64,000 nt of DNA from Alphaproteobacteria bacterium (GTDB lineage Bacteria > Pseudomonadota > Alphaproteobacteria > Rhodobacterales > Rhodobacteraceae): positions 46,881 through 110,880 of the forward strand of contig JAUHVK010000015.1 of the NCBI GenBank assembly GCA_030425145.1, given 5' to 3'. Shown here piece by piece: positions 49,068 to 56,404 of the stretch. The first letter of the stretch is position 1. Each line of letters starts with the position of its first letter. Under the pieces are notes generated by a model that was given only the letters and a program-made list of their open reading frames with translations, was not told the origin of the DNA and made no database searches. Both the position numbers and the translations under genes were made by a program.

Positions 49068-49469
49068 TTAAAAGAAGATGTCGTCGAGGGAATCGTCGTT
49101 TGCTGCGAGCGCCGGAGTTACCTCCACTGACCCGCTGGCGGTGTCCGCGCCATCCTCCAATATGATTGGCGGGAAGAGTGCGCGATGGATCTCACGTTCC
49201 CGTTCCATCGTGTAGATCGGATAGATCTCGGCGGCCACCCCGTCTGAGTAGGCGTGATACAACTCTTCCGTCAGGTCGTGAGAGAACAGCCGCGCGGTTT
49301 TTCCGATGAGTTGTGCATGATCCGTAACCGGGTAATCACGTGTCAGATCGCTTTCCCTTGATCGAATTTCAAATTGGTCACACTCAAAACTGTTTACTTT
49401 GTTAACAATTTTCGCAATATGAGTTTGCAACCCGGAGGGAGGGGACCATGACGGACTGCGAGCGGCCAT
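49068..49469 (-). CDS. Unassigned ORF with unclear start
   Basis: Open frame of 133 codons. The part from about codon 45 on (DYPVTDHAQLIGKTARLFSHDLTEELYHAY ... DDSLDDIFF) has the codon composition of a real gene, whereas the first 40 codons run through an AT-rich promoter-like stretch antisense to the ligase leader. No ATG/GTG/TTG start fits in between; a rare CTG or a sequencing error is possible. No family recognised. Confidence 0.4.
   Translation of the reverse strand: MAARSPSWSPPSGLQTHIAKIVNKVNSFECDQFEIRSRESDLTRDYPVTDHAQLIGKTARLFSHDLTEELYHAYSDGVAAEIYPIYTMEREREIHRALFPPIILEDGADTASGSVEVTPALAANDDSLDDIFF
49399..49408. promoter_or_regulatory. TTGTTAACAA palindrome in ligase promoter region
   Basis: Perfect 10-bp palindrome in the AT-rich stretch about 40 bp upstream of the leader ORF. 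It may be a regulator site; no consensus is assigned. Confidence 0.3.
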
Positions 49470-49483
49470 GTCGCGCGGAATGA
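49448..49483 (+). CDS. Possible 11-residue leader ORF
   Basis: ATG 49448 is preceded by GGAGGGAGGGG, the best ribosome site in this region, and encodes MTDCERPCRAE then TGA. That stop overlaps the ATG (49480) of the ligase gene as ATGA. It looks like a translated leader coupled to the ligase. Composition does not suggest classical amino-acid attenuation. Confidence 0.5.
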   Translation: MTDCERPCRAE

Positions 49484-51279
49484 CGGAACTGAGCCCAGAC
49501 GACTTCTGGTCCCCCGAGTTCGTCTATGACCACCGAGATGACGGCAGCATCGTCATGGCGCAAAAAGGCGCTTTGACCGGATATCTGCCAACGCTTGCGG
49601 ACTACCTCGACAAATGGGCAGACGCGACGGCGGATCAGACCTGGATTGCTCGCCGCGCGTCCGGCGGCGACTGGCAACGCATCACCTATGCAGAGGCCCG
49701 TGAAAAAGCCAAAGCTATCGGCGGTGCATTGCTCTCACTTGGGTTGGGCCCGGATCGCCCGTTGCTTATCCTGTCGGAGAATAGCCTCGAGCATGCATTG
49801 CTCGGAGCCGCCTGTTTCTACTGTGGCATTCCGTATGCGCCCGTCTCACCTGCCTATTCCCTTGTCTCGAAGGACCATGGAAAGCTCAAAGACATCGCGG
49901 CTACCCTGAACCCCGGCGCAATCTTCGGTGATGACGGTTCTACCTTTGCCGCCGCATTCAGCTCAATCGCGGCACCGGGACGGGTTGTGATCTGCCGCGA
50001 CGGTTGCCCATCGGGGGGCGTGGCCTTTGATGAATTGCTGAACGGTGATACAGCGCTGGCAGAAGAAGCTCGAAAGACCCTCAGCGGTGAGACTGTTGTG
50101 AAGTACCTCTTCACTTCTGGGTCGACCGGCTCACCCAAAGCCGTAATCAACACCAACGAAATGATCTGCGCCATGCAGGCAATGGTGCGCGATTGTTATC
50201 GTTTCCTCGAACGCCAACCTCCCGTTGTGCTCGACTGGGCACCCTGGAACCACACAGCGGCCGGCAACAAGGTGTCCTATCTCGTGTTGACCAACGGCGG
50301 CACCTATTACATCGACGACGGGCGTCCGGTGCCCGGCAAGTTCGAGGAAACGCTCCGAAATCTGCGCGAGATATCCTGCACCTGGTATTTCAATGTGCCA
50401 TTGGGGTGGGAAATGTTGGTCGACGCGCTGAAAGTGGATCCCGCGCTGTCCCAGACGTTCTTCAGCAGGCTTGGAATGATGTTCTACGCTGGTGCGGGTA
50501 TGGCCCAGCACACATGGGATGCCTTGCGCCAGCTGTCACGCGACGCGCGCGGAGTCGAAGTTCTGCTCGCCACCGGGCTTGGTGCGACCGAAACCGCGCC
50601 CTTTGCGCTGGCCTGTACCGAGATACAGGAAAAAGCGGGCAATGTGGGGGTGCCGTCCAAAGGCCTTCAGATGAAGCTGGTCCCGACCAGTGGCAAGATG
50701 GAAGTCCGCCTCAAAGGTCCGACCATCACCCCCGGCTACTACGGTGATCCGAAGAAGACAGCCGAGGCTTTTGACGACGAAGGTTATTACTGCATGGGCG
50801 ACGCCCTGCGCCCCGCCGACCCAGCCGATCTATCAAAGGGGTTTTTCTTCGACGGGCGTGTGGCTGAGAATTTCAAACTGAACACCGGAACCTGGGTTGC
50901 TGTCGGCGCCGTTCGCTCCAGCCTTGTCGACAGCATGGCCGGATTGGTTCGTGATGCGGTGATCGTCGGCGAAAACCAAGCCGAATTGGGCGCGCTGCTG
51001 TTGCTCTCAGACAAGGCGAAATCGATGCCCGAACCCGATCGCGTTAAGGCGCTGACTGAAGCTCTCAAGAACGCGGCCAAAACCGCCACAGGTTCCGCCA
51101 GCCGCATCCGCCGCGCCGCAGTGCTCGGCGCTGACCCGAGCTTCGAAAAAGGTGAGGTGACCGAAAAAGGCTCCCTCAACCAACGTGCAATGCGGGAAAA
51201 CAATCGAGATCTGACTGAGAACCTGTATCAGAAAGACTTGGAGAACGGCTTAGTGTTGCTCTCCTGGCACCCAGCCTGA
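49480..51279 (+). CDS. Feruloyl-CoA-synthase-like AMP-forming acyl-CoA ligase
   Basis: Adenylate-forming enzyme of 599 residues from ATG 49480 (603 from the track start). The P-loop is LFTSGSTGSPKAVINT; the later GLGATETAPFA and TPGYYGDPKKTAEAFDDEGYY match the family's A5 and A7 motifs. The sequence type (WAPWNHTAAGNK, NVPLGWEMLVDAL) resembles feruloyl-CoA synthetases, which activate hydroxycinnamates. No feruloyl-CoA hydratase is in the window, so the acid is uncertain. The choice of 49480 rests on coupling to the leader ORF. Confidence 0.8.
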   Translation: MTELSPDDFWSPEFVYDHRDDGSIVMAQKGALTGYLPTLADYLDKWADATADQTWIARRASGGDWQRITYAEAREKAKAIGGALLSLGLGPDRPLLILSENSLEHALLGAACFYCGIPYAPVSPAYSLVSKDHGKLKDIAATLNPGAIFGDDGSTFAAAFSSIAAPGRVVICRDGCPSGGVAFDELLNGDTALAEEARKTLSGETVVKYLFTSGSTGSPKAVINTNEMICAMQAMVRDCYRFLERQPPVVLDWAPWNHTAAGNKVSYLVLTNGGTYYIDDGRPVPGKFEETLRNLREISCTWYFNVPLGWEMLVDALKVDPALSQTFFSRLGMMFYAGAGMAQHTWDALRQLSRDARGVEVLLATGLGATETAPFALACTEIQEKAGNVGVPSKGLQMKLVPTSGKMEVRLKGPTITPGYYGDPKKTAEAFDDEGYYCMGDALRPADPADLSKGFFFDGRVAENFKLNTGTWVAVGAVRSSLVDSMAGLVRDAVIVGENQAELGALLLLSDKAKSMPEPDRVKALTEALKNAAKTATGSASRIRRAAVLGADPSFEKGEVTEKGSLNQRAMRENNRDLTENLYQKDLENGLVLLSWHPA

Positions 51280-51281
51280 CC

Positions 51282-51506
51282 ATGCGTACCGCCTCGTTAA
51301 ATTCCGGTCGGCTGGTCGAATATGAGGTCATGATCTATCTGGCCCTGATCTTTTCCGTATTCGCGCGGGTCGCGGGCGGCTTGTGGCCCGAATTTTCCAG
51401 CCCTGTCAACACTGTGGCAGGGCTGTCGTTGATCGTCGCATACGGTGGCTTTGCCGTCGTCTACGTCGCGCTTCTACTTTCCCTGCCCGCGGCCAAGCGG
51501 ATCTGA
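51282..51506 (+). CDS. Small membrane protein upstream of nnrU
   Basis: Protein of 74 residues with two membrane helices (about 17-35 and 45-68). It starts 3 nt after the ligase stop and ends 11 nt before the NnrU gene. Size and place fit the small NnrT-like proteins found beside nnrU, but the sequence alone does not prove it. Confidence 0.6.
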   Translation: MRTASLNSGRLVEYEVMIYLALIFSVFARVAGGLWPEFSSPVNTVAGLSLIVAYGGFAVVYVALLLSLPAAKRI

Positions 51507-51517
51507 GGCGCGCACCG

Positions 51518-52183
51518 ATGGGATGGTTCGAGTTCGCCCTCGCCTATGTCGTCTTCTTCCTGTCGCATTCCTTGCCCGTGCGGCCGCCACTGCGGCCCTG
51601 GCTTCAGGCGCGGCTTGGAGCATCAGGTTTCACACTGGCCTATTCCGCCCTGTCCCTTGCTGTGCTGGCCTGGTTGATCGCGGCGGCGGGTCGCGCGCCG
51701 CATGTGGTCCTGTGGGGCTGGGCGCCATGGCAGGTCCATGTCCCACTGACGGTCATGGGGCCGGTCTGCCTGATCCTTGCGCTGTCCATCGGCCGGCCAA
51801 ACCCTTTCTCGTTCGGGGGCGCACGCAACGATCAGTTCGACCCGGCACGGCCCGGCATCGTCCGCTTGTCGCGGCATCCGCTGCTCTTGGGGTTGGCGCT
51901 TTGGGCGGCGGTCCATGTCGTTCCCAACGGAGATCTGGCCCATGTGATCCTGTTCGGCACCTTCGCCGCCTTCGCGCTGCTGGGAGGCAGACTGATCGAC
52001 CTGCGCAAGCGCCGTGAGACGGGGCCCGAGTGGCAACGGATGCGTGATCGCGTGGCGGACACGCCGCTCCTCTCGGCGTCCCCGTCGGGGGGCACTCTCC
52101 TGCGGCTTGCGGCAGGCATTGCGCTTTACGGGGCGCTGCTCTGGGCGCATCCATTTCTTTTTGGGGTCAGCCCACTTCCCTGA
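51518..52183 (+). CDS. nnrU: NnrU-family membrane protein
   Basis: Inner-membrane protein of 221 residues with five to six helices. Landmarks of NnrU are FFLSHSLPVRPPLR near the start, the GRPNPFSFGG loop and VRLSRHPLLLGLALWAAVH. NnrU is associated with denitrification clusters and is thought to help nitric-oxide metabolism; its mechanism is unknown. Proximity to nar genes fits. The track start at 51383 is too early. Confidence 0.82.
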   Translation: MGWFEFALAYVVFFLSHSLPVRPPLRPWLQARLGASGFTLAYSALSLAVLAWLIAAAGRAPHVVLWGWAPWQVHVPLTVMGPVCLILALSIGRPNPFSFGGARNDQFDPARPGIVRLSRHPLLLGLALWAAVHVVPNGDLAHVILFGTFAAFALLGGRLIDLRKRRETGPEWQRMRDRVADTPLLSASPSGGTLLRLAAGIALYGALLWAHPFLFGVSPLP

Positions 52184-52186
52184 AGG

Positions 52187-52498
52187 TCAATCCTTGATGT
52201 CTTCGATCCAGGTCTTCGCAGCGACGGCCCGGGCCAGGCCGAGCGGGCCGATGGCCGGCATCGCGACCTGCATGATCGCCTCAGCCTCAATCCCCTCGGA
52301 TCTGACGCGACGGGTGTGGGAATGGACCGCGCCTTCGGAGCCCGCGCCAATGGCAAGCGCGAGTTTGACGAGGCGCTTTTCGCGGTCCTTCATCGGGCCG
52401 CAATCGGCCGTTGCCTTCCCCATGGCAGCATAGGCCTCCCAGACATCGAGGTGTTCCTCAGCGAGATCTCCAGCGGCGCCGGTCATGGATTTGGTCAT
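52187..52498 (-). CDS. Carboxymuconolactone-decarboxylase/AhpD-like protein without CxxC
   Basis: Small all-helical protein of 103 residues of the CMD fold (REKRLVKLALAIGAGSEGAVHSHTRRVRSEGIEAEAIMQVAM). AhpD-type members have CxxC before the histidine; here the position reads SEGAVHSH, so peroxidase activity is not expected. It lies 11 bp after the NarR-like gene, same strand, perhaps co-transcribed. Confidence 0.8.
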   Translation of the reverse strand: MTKSMTGAAGDLAEEHLDVWEAYAAMGKATADCGPMKDREKRLVKLALAIGAGSEGAVHSHTRRVRSEGIEAEAIMQVAMPAIGPLGLARAVAAKTWIEDIKD

Positions 52499-52509
52499 CC
52501 GTCAGCCCC

Positions 52510-53208
52510 TCAGGTTGAAAAATCATCAATCAGTGGATTTGGTTTCGCAAAGCGCACAAGATCCGCCTGATTGTCGATGGAGATGCGGGTGCCGGTCACG
52601 GTAACACCATAGGGCTGCAGCCCCTTGAAGGCGCGGCTGAGGTTTTCGGGGGTCATGCCTAGCACCGAGGCCAGGCGCCGCTTTTCGTAATTCAGCTCGA
52701 ACGCGGCCCCGCCGCCTGCGTTCCTTTGTTTGCGGAGCAGGTAGTTCGCGAGCCGCTCGAGCGAGGTTCTGAGTTTCAGATCCTTCTGCGCCTTGATGAC
52801 CGAGCGATAGCACTTCGCCAGTTCCGTGACGATCGCACGGGCAAAGTTGCTGTCGGCGTCGAAAATCGCACGAACGTCCTGACTGGGGATCAGCGCGATC
52901 CGGCTTTTCTCGAGCGTACGGGCCGACATCAGGTAGGGCGCATCATTGATTGTCGCGGCAAGAATGAAGGTCGAAATCGGGCGGACAGTGGCCATGCTGG
53001 TCTCTCGGCCATTCCAGATCGAAAACAGATCGACCGAGCCCGAAATGACGATATGAAGAAAATCGCTCGGTTCTCCTTCAGTGATCAATTCGATCTGCGC
53101 CGGGAAATTCTGCACATAGGCGCCACGCATCAAAGACGTGAAATGATCATCTGACATCTGTGCAAAGAGATCGAGTTTTCGAATATCCTGGTATTCTGAG
53201 GCGGGCAT
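52510..53208 (-). CDS. narR: NarR-like Crp/Fnr-family regulator of nitrate respiration
   Basis: Regulator of 232 residues: sensor domain (about 10-125), dimer helix, and winged helix-turn-helix with YEKRRLASVLGMTPENLSRAFKGLQ. It lacks the FNR cysteine cluster. In Paracoccus, NarR is a cysteine-less FNR homologue, divergent from narKGHJI, that activates it with nitrate or nitrite; the layout here is the same. ATG 53208 with AGGGGG upstream is chosen. A Dnr-like NO regulator is the alternative. Confidence 0.72.
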   Translation of the reverse strand: MPASEYQDIRKLDLFAQMSDDHFTSLMRGAYVQNFPAQIELITEGEPSDFLHIVISGSVDLFSIWNGRETSMATVRPISTFILAATINDAPYLMSARTLEKSRIALIPSQDVRAIFDADSNFARAIVTELAKCYRSVIKAQKDLKLRTSLERLANYLLRKQRNAGGGAAFELNYEKRRLASVLGMTPENLSRAFKGLQPYGVTVTGTRISIDNQADLVRFAKPNPLIDDFST

Positions 53209-53254
53209 GTCGTTCCCCCTCGACTTTGCGGCGCTCATCGATTCTCATCATCAC

Positions 53255-53268
53255 TTGATAAAAGTCAA
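53255..53268. promoter_or_regulatory. FNR/NarR-like half-matching box near narR
   Basis: TTGAT-AAAA-GTCAA differs from the FNR consensus TTGAT-N4-ATCAA at one base. It is 47 bp upstream of narR and could autoregulate it. Confidence 0.55.
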
Positions 53269-53367
53269 CTCACCAGTTGACCTTCGCCACCGCAGCCTTG
53301 ATCTTCGATCGCGCGTCGGGTGATAAATTTCTCTAAGTCATTTATTTCGTTGCGGTTTTCCGAATTT

Positions 53368-53381
53368 TTGATCTGGATCAA
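53368..53381. promoter_or_regulatory. Perfect FNR-type box upstream of narK
   Basis: TTGAT-CTGG-ATCAA matches the FNR/NarR consensus exactly, 84 bp before the first narK ATG. It likely drives narKKGHJI under low oxygen and nitrate. Confidence 0.85.
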
Positions 53382-53464
53382 CCATTCGCGCGGCAATCAA
53401 GCGCCTTGTCTCTTCAACCAACGCGGTCGGCCACATGCAGACCGAGAGATGGAAGGGACAGCAT

Positions 53465-54877
53465 ATGGAACTACAGAACAAGGCCACGGCACTGTGGTCG
53501 AATTTCTTCAACGTGAAGATGGTGCAGATGCGCACGTTCCACATGACGTGGTTCGCGTTTTTCTCTTGCTTCTTCGCATGGTTCGGCATCGCGCCGCTGA
53601 TGAGCGTGGTGCGTGACGAATTGCAACTCACCAAGGATCAGATCGGTTGGGCGATCATCGGATCGGTCGCGATCACGGTCTTTGCCCGATTCTTTATTGG
53701 CTGGCTCTGTGACCGCATCGGTCCGCGCAAAGCCTACACCTGGTTGCTGATCCTTGGCGCGTTCCCCGTCATGGGCATCGGTCTGAGCTGGAACTTCGAA
53801 AGCTTCCTGCTCTTCCGGGTCCTAATCGGCGGGATCGGCGCAGCCTTCGTCATCACGCAGTACCACACCACGGTAATGTTCGCGCCCAACGTGGTCGGAC
53901 AGGCCAACGCGACATCTGCAGGCTGGGGGAACCTCGGCGGTGGTGTCACGCAATTCGTCATGCCGCTTCTGTTCTCTGTTTTTGTGGTCGGTTTCGGCTT
54001 CTCCGAAGCGATCGGCTGGCGTCTCGCCATGGTCGTGGTCGGCGTGATCATCTTCCTGGTGGGCATCGCGTATTACTTCCTGACGCAGGACGCCCCTGAC
54101 GGAAACTTTGATGAGTTGCGCGAGCAGGGCCGGATGCAAGCCAAGAAGGATGTTACCGGCAACTACATGAACGCGTTGAAAGACATCCGTGTCTGGGTCT
54201 TGTTCGTCATCTACGGTGCCTGTTTCGGGATCGAACTGACGGTCAACAACGTCGCGGCGCTCTACTTCTTCGACTATTTCGGCCTGAGCCTCGTCGCCGC
54301 CGGTTTCGTCGCCGCCTCTTTCGGCCTGATGAACATCTTCGCTCGCACACTGGGCGGGTTGTTCGGTGACAACTTCGGATCGCTTTGGGGCCTGAAAGGC
54401 CGCGCATTCTGGCTGTTCATCTGCATTCTGTTCGAAGGTATCGCGCTGATGATCTTCAGCCAGATGCAGGTGCTCTTCCTCGCCCTGCCTGCGCTGATCG
54501 TCTTCTCGCTCTTCACCCAGATGGCCGAGGGTGCGACCTATTCCGTCGTGCCTTTCATCAACAAGAAGGCGCTTGGGGCGGTTGCTGGGGTGGTCGGTGC
54601 AGGCGGCAACGCCGGGGCGGTTCTCGCGGGCTTCCTGTTCAAGAACATGATCGACTGGTCTGAAGCCTTCCTGATCCTCGGTATCGTCGTGAGCTGTGCT
54701 TCCTTCCTGGCCTTCTTTGTCCGCTTCTCGACGCAACAGGAAGATGAGGAACGCGCCAATTTCGCGGCGGCGAACATTGAGACCCTGCGTCGCAAAGCCG
54801 AGAAGGCAAACGCCGACCTGGAGGAAGGTCTCGAAGCAATCTCTCGCAAGAACGGCGGCCCGCAACCGGCCGAATGA
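53465..54877 (+). CDS. narK: NarK1-type nitrate/nitrite MFS transporter
   Basis: Major-facilitator protein of 470 residues with twelve helices. FARFFIGWLCDRIGPRKAY is the MFS loop motif; GWGNLGGGVTQFVMPL is the nitrate signature with conserved glycines, repeated in the second half (AGGNAGAVLAGFLF). NarK1-type proteins import nitrate with protons. ATG 53465 gives a normal start. A charged helical tail (about 440-470) follows. First gene of the nar transcript. Confidence 0.92.
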   Translation: MELQNKATALWSNFFNVKMVQMRTFHMTWFAFFSCFFAWFGIAPLMSVVRDELQLTKDQIGWAIIGSVAITVFARFFIGWLCDRIGPRKAYTWLLILGAFPVMGIGLSWNFESFLLFRVLIGGIGAAFVITQYHTTVMFAPNVVGQANATSAGWGNLGGGVTQFVMPLLFSVFVVGFGFSEAIGWRLAMVVVGVIIFLVGIAYYFLTQDAPDGNFDELREQGRMQAKKDVTGNYMNALKDIRVWVLFVIYGACFGIELTVNNVAALYFFDYFGLSLVAAGFVAASFGLMNIFARTLGGLFGDNFGSLWGLKGRAFWLFICILFEGIALMIFSQMQVLFLALPALIVFSLFTQMAEGATYSVVPFINKKALGAVAGVVGAGGNAGAVLAGFLFKNMIDWSEAFLILGIVVSCASFLAFFVRFSTQQEDEERANFAAANIETLRRKAEKANADLEEGLEAISRKNGGPQPAE

Positions 54878-54942
54878 TATCGCGCCGCGCGTCAGACTGG
54901 CGCGCGGCCATTCAGAAACATGCCTCAGCGGAGGATCTACCC

Positions 54943-56340
54943 ATGGCATCGACAGCAACACAAACCGCCAACCGGGGCCCCGTACTCGCGGATTGGCGCC
55001 CCGAAGACGTAACCTTCTGGAAAGATCGCGGCCACGCCATTGCAACGCGCAACCTGTGGATTTCGATCCCCAACCTTCTGCTGGCATTTTCGGTCTGGAT
55101 GGTCTGGTCGGTCGTCGTCGCCAAACTTCCGGCGATCGGGTTCGACTATTCGACGGGCCAACTTTTCTGGTTGGCGGCCCTGCCGGGCCTGTCCGGTGCG
55201 ACGCTGCGCATTTTCTACAGCTTCATGATCCCGATCTTCGGCGGCCGCAAATGGACAGCGATCTCGACGGCCTCTCTGCTTCTTCCGGCGCTTGGTATCG
55301 GGTTTGCGGTCCAGAACCCCGAAACCCCCTACGTGATGTTCCTTGCCCTGGCCCTGATGTGCGGCTTCGGGGGCGGCAACTTCGCCTCGTCGATGGCCAA
55401 CATCGCCTATTTCTATCCCAAGAAAACCAAGGGGAACGCCTTGGCGCTGAACGCTGGTCTGGGCAATCTGGGTGTGTCGGTCATGCAATTCGTCGTGCCG
55501 ATGGTCATCACCGCGGGCGTCTTTGGTGCAATCGGGGGTGAACCGGTAACGTTGTCGGATGGCAGCCAACTCTGGATCCAGAATGCTGGTTTCATCTGGG
55601 TGCCCTTCATCGCCCTGTCCGCCATCGCGGCCTGGTTCGGCATGAATGATATTGCGGATGCGAAGGCCTCTTTCAAAGAGCAGTCGATTATCTTTTCGCG
55701 CAAGCACAACTGGATCATGTGCATTCTCTACACCGGCACATTCGGCAGCTTCATCGGCTATGCCGCGGGCTTCCCGCTGCTGATGAAAACCCAGTTTCCG
55801 GAAGTGAACGTATTGCAGTACGCCTTCCTCGGACCGCTTGTCGGGGCCTTGAGCCGCGCCGCGACCGGCTGGGTCTCGGACAAGTTCGGTGGGGGGCGCG
55901 TCACCTTCTGGACCTTCCTCGGCATGATCGTTGCGGTTTGGGGCGTGCTTCAGTTCCTGCCGTCCGAAGCCAACCCGACTGGCAACTTCTGGGGCTTCTT
56001 CGCCTGCTTCATGGCGCTCTTTTTCCTGACCGGTGTCGGCAACGCGTCCACCTTCCAGATGATCCCGTCGATCATGCGTCAGGAAGTGCCGCGCCTGATG
56101 CCGAACTTGGATCAGGCCGCAACCCTCAAGCAGTCCGAACGCGAAAGTGCCGCGATCATCGCCTTTACTTCGGCCATTGCGGCCTACGGCGCCTTCTTCA
56201 TCCCCAAAGCCTACGGCACGTCGATCGGCATGACCGGGGCTCCCAACGGCGCGCTCTGGGCCTTCCTTGGGTTCTACGTGGTCTGCGTCGCGATCACCTG
56301 GATCTTCTACAGTCGCAAGAACGCACCGGTTCCGTGCTGA
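54943..56340 (+). CDS. narK: NarK2-type nitrate/nitrite antiporter
   Basis: Second MFS nitrate transporter, 465 residues. It opens WRPEDVTFWKDRGHAIATRNLWISIPNLLLAFSVWMVWS, as in E. coli NarK, and has the nitrate signature ALNAGLGNLGVSVMQ. NarK2-type proteins exchange nitrate for nitrite. GGAGG lies 8 nt before ATG 54943. In Paracoccus the two are fused; here they are separate adjacent genes. Confidence 0.92.
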   Translation: MASTATQTANRGPVLADWRPEDVTFWKDRGHAIATRNLWISIPNLLLAFSVWMVWSVVVAKLPAIGFDYSTGQLFWLAALPGLSGATLRIFYSFMIPIFGGRKWTAISTASLLLPALGIGFAVQNPETPYVMFLALALMCGFGGGNFASSMANIAYFYPKKTKGNALALNAGLGNLGVSVMQFVVPMVITAGVFGAIGGEPVTLSDGSQLWIQNAGFIWVPFIALSAIAAWFGMNDIADAKASFKEQSIIFSRKHNWIMCILYTGTFGSFIGYAAGFPLLMKTQFPEVNVLQYAFLGPLVGALSRAATGWVSDKFGGGRVTFWTFLGMIVAVWGVLQFLPSEANPTGNFWGFFACFMALFFLTGVGNASTFQMIPSIMRQEVPRLMPNLDQAATLKQSERESAAIIAFTSAIAAYGAFFIPKAYGTSIGMTGAPNGALWAFLGFYVVCVAITWIFYSRKNAPVPC

Positions 56341-56404
56341 ACCCATAATGCCATCGGATGCGCGGCTTCTCCGCGCATCCGGGTAGCCACAGGAGACAAA
56401 AGAC

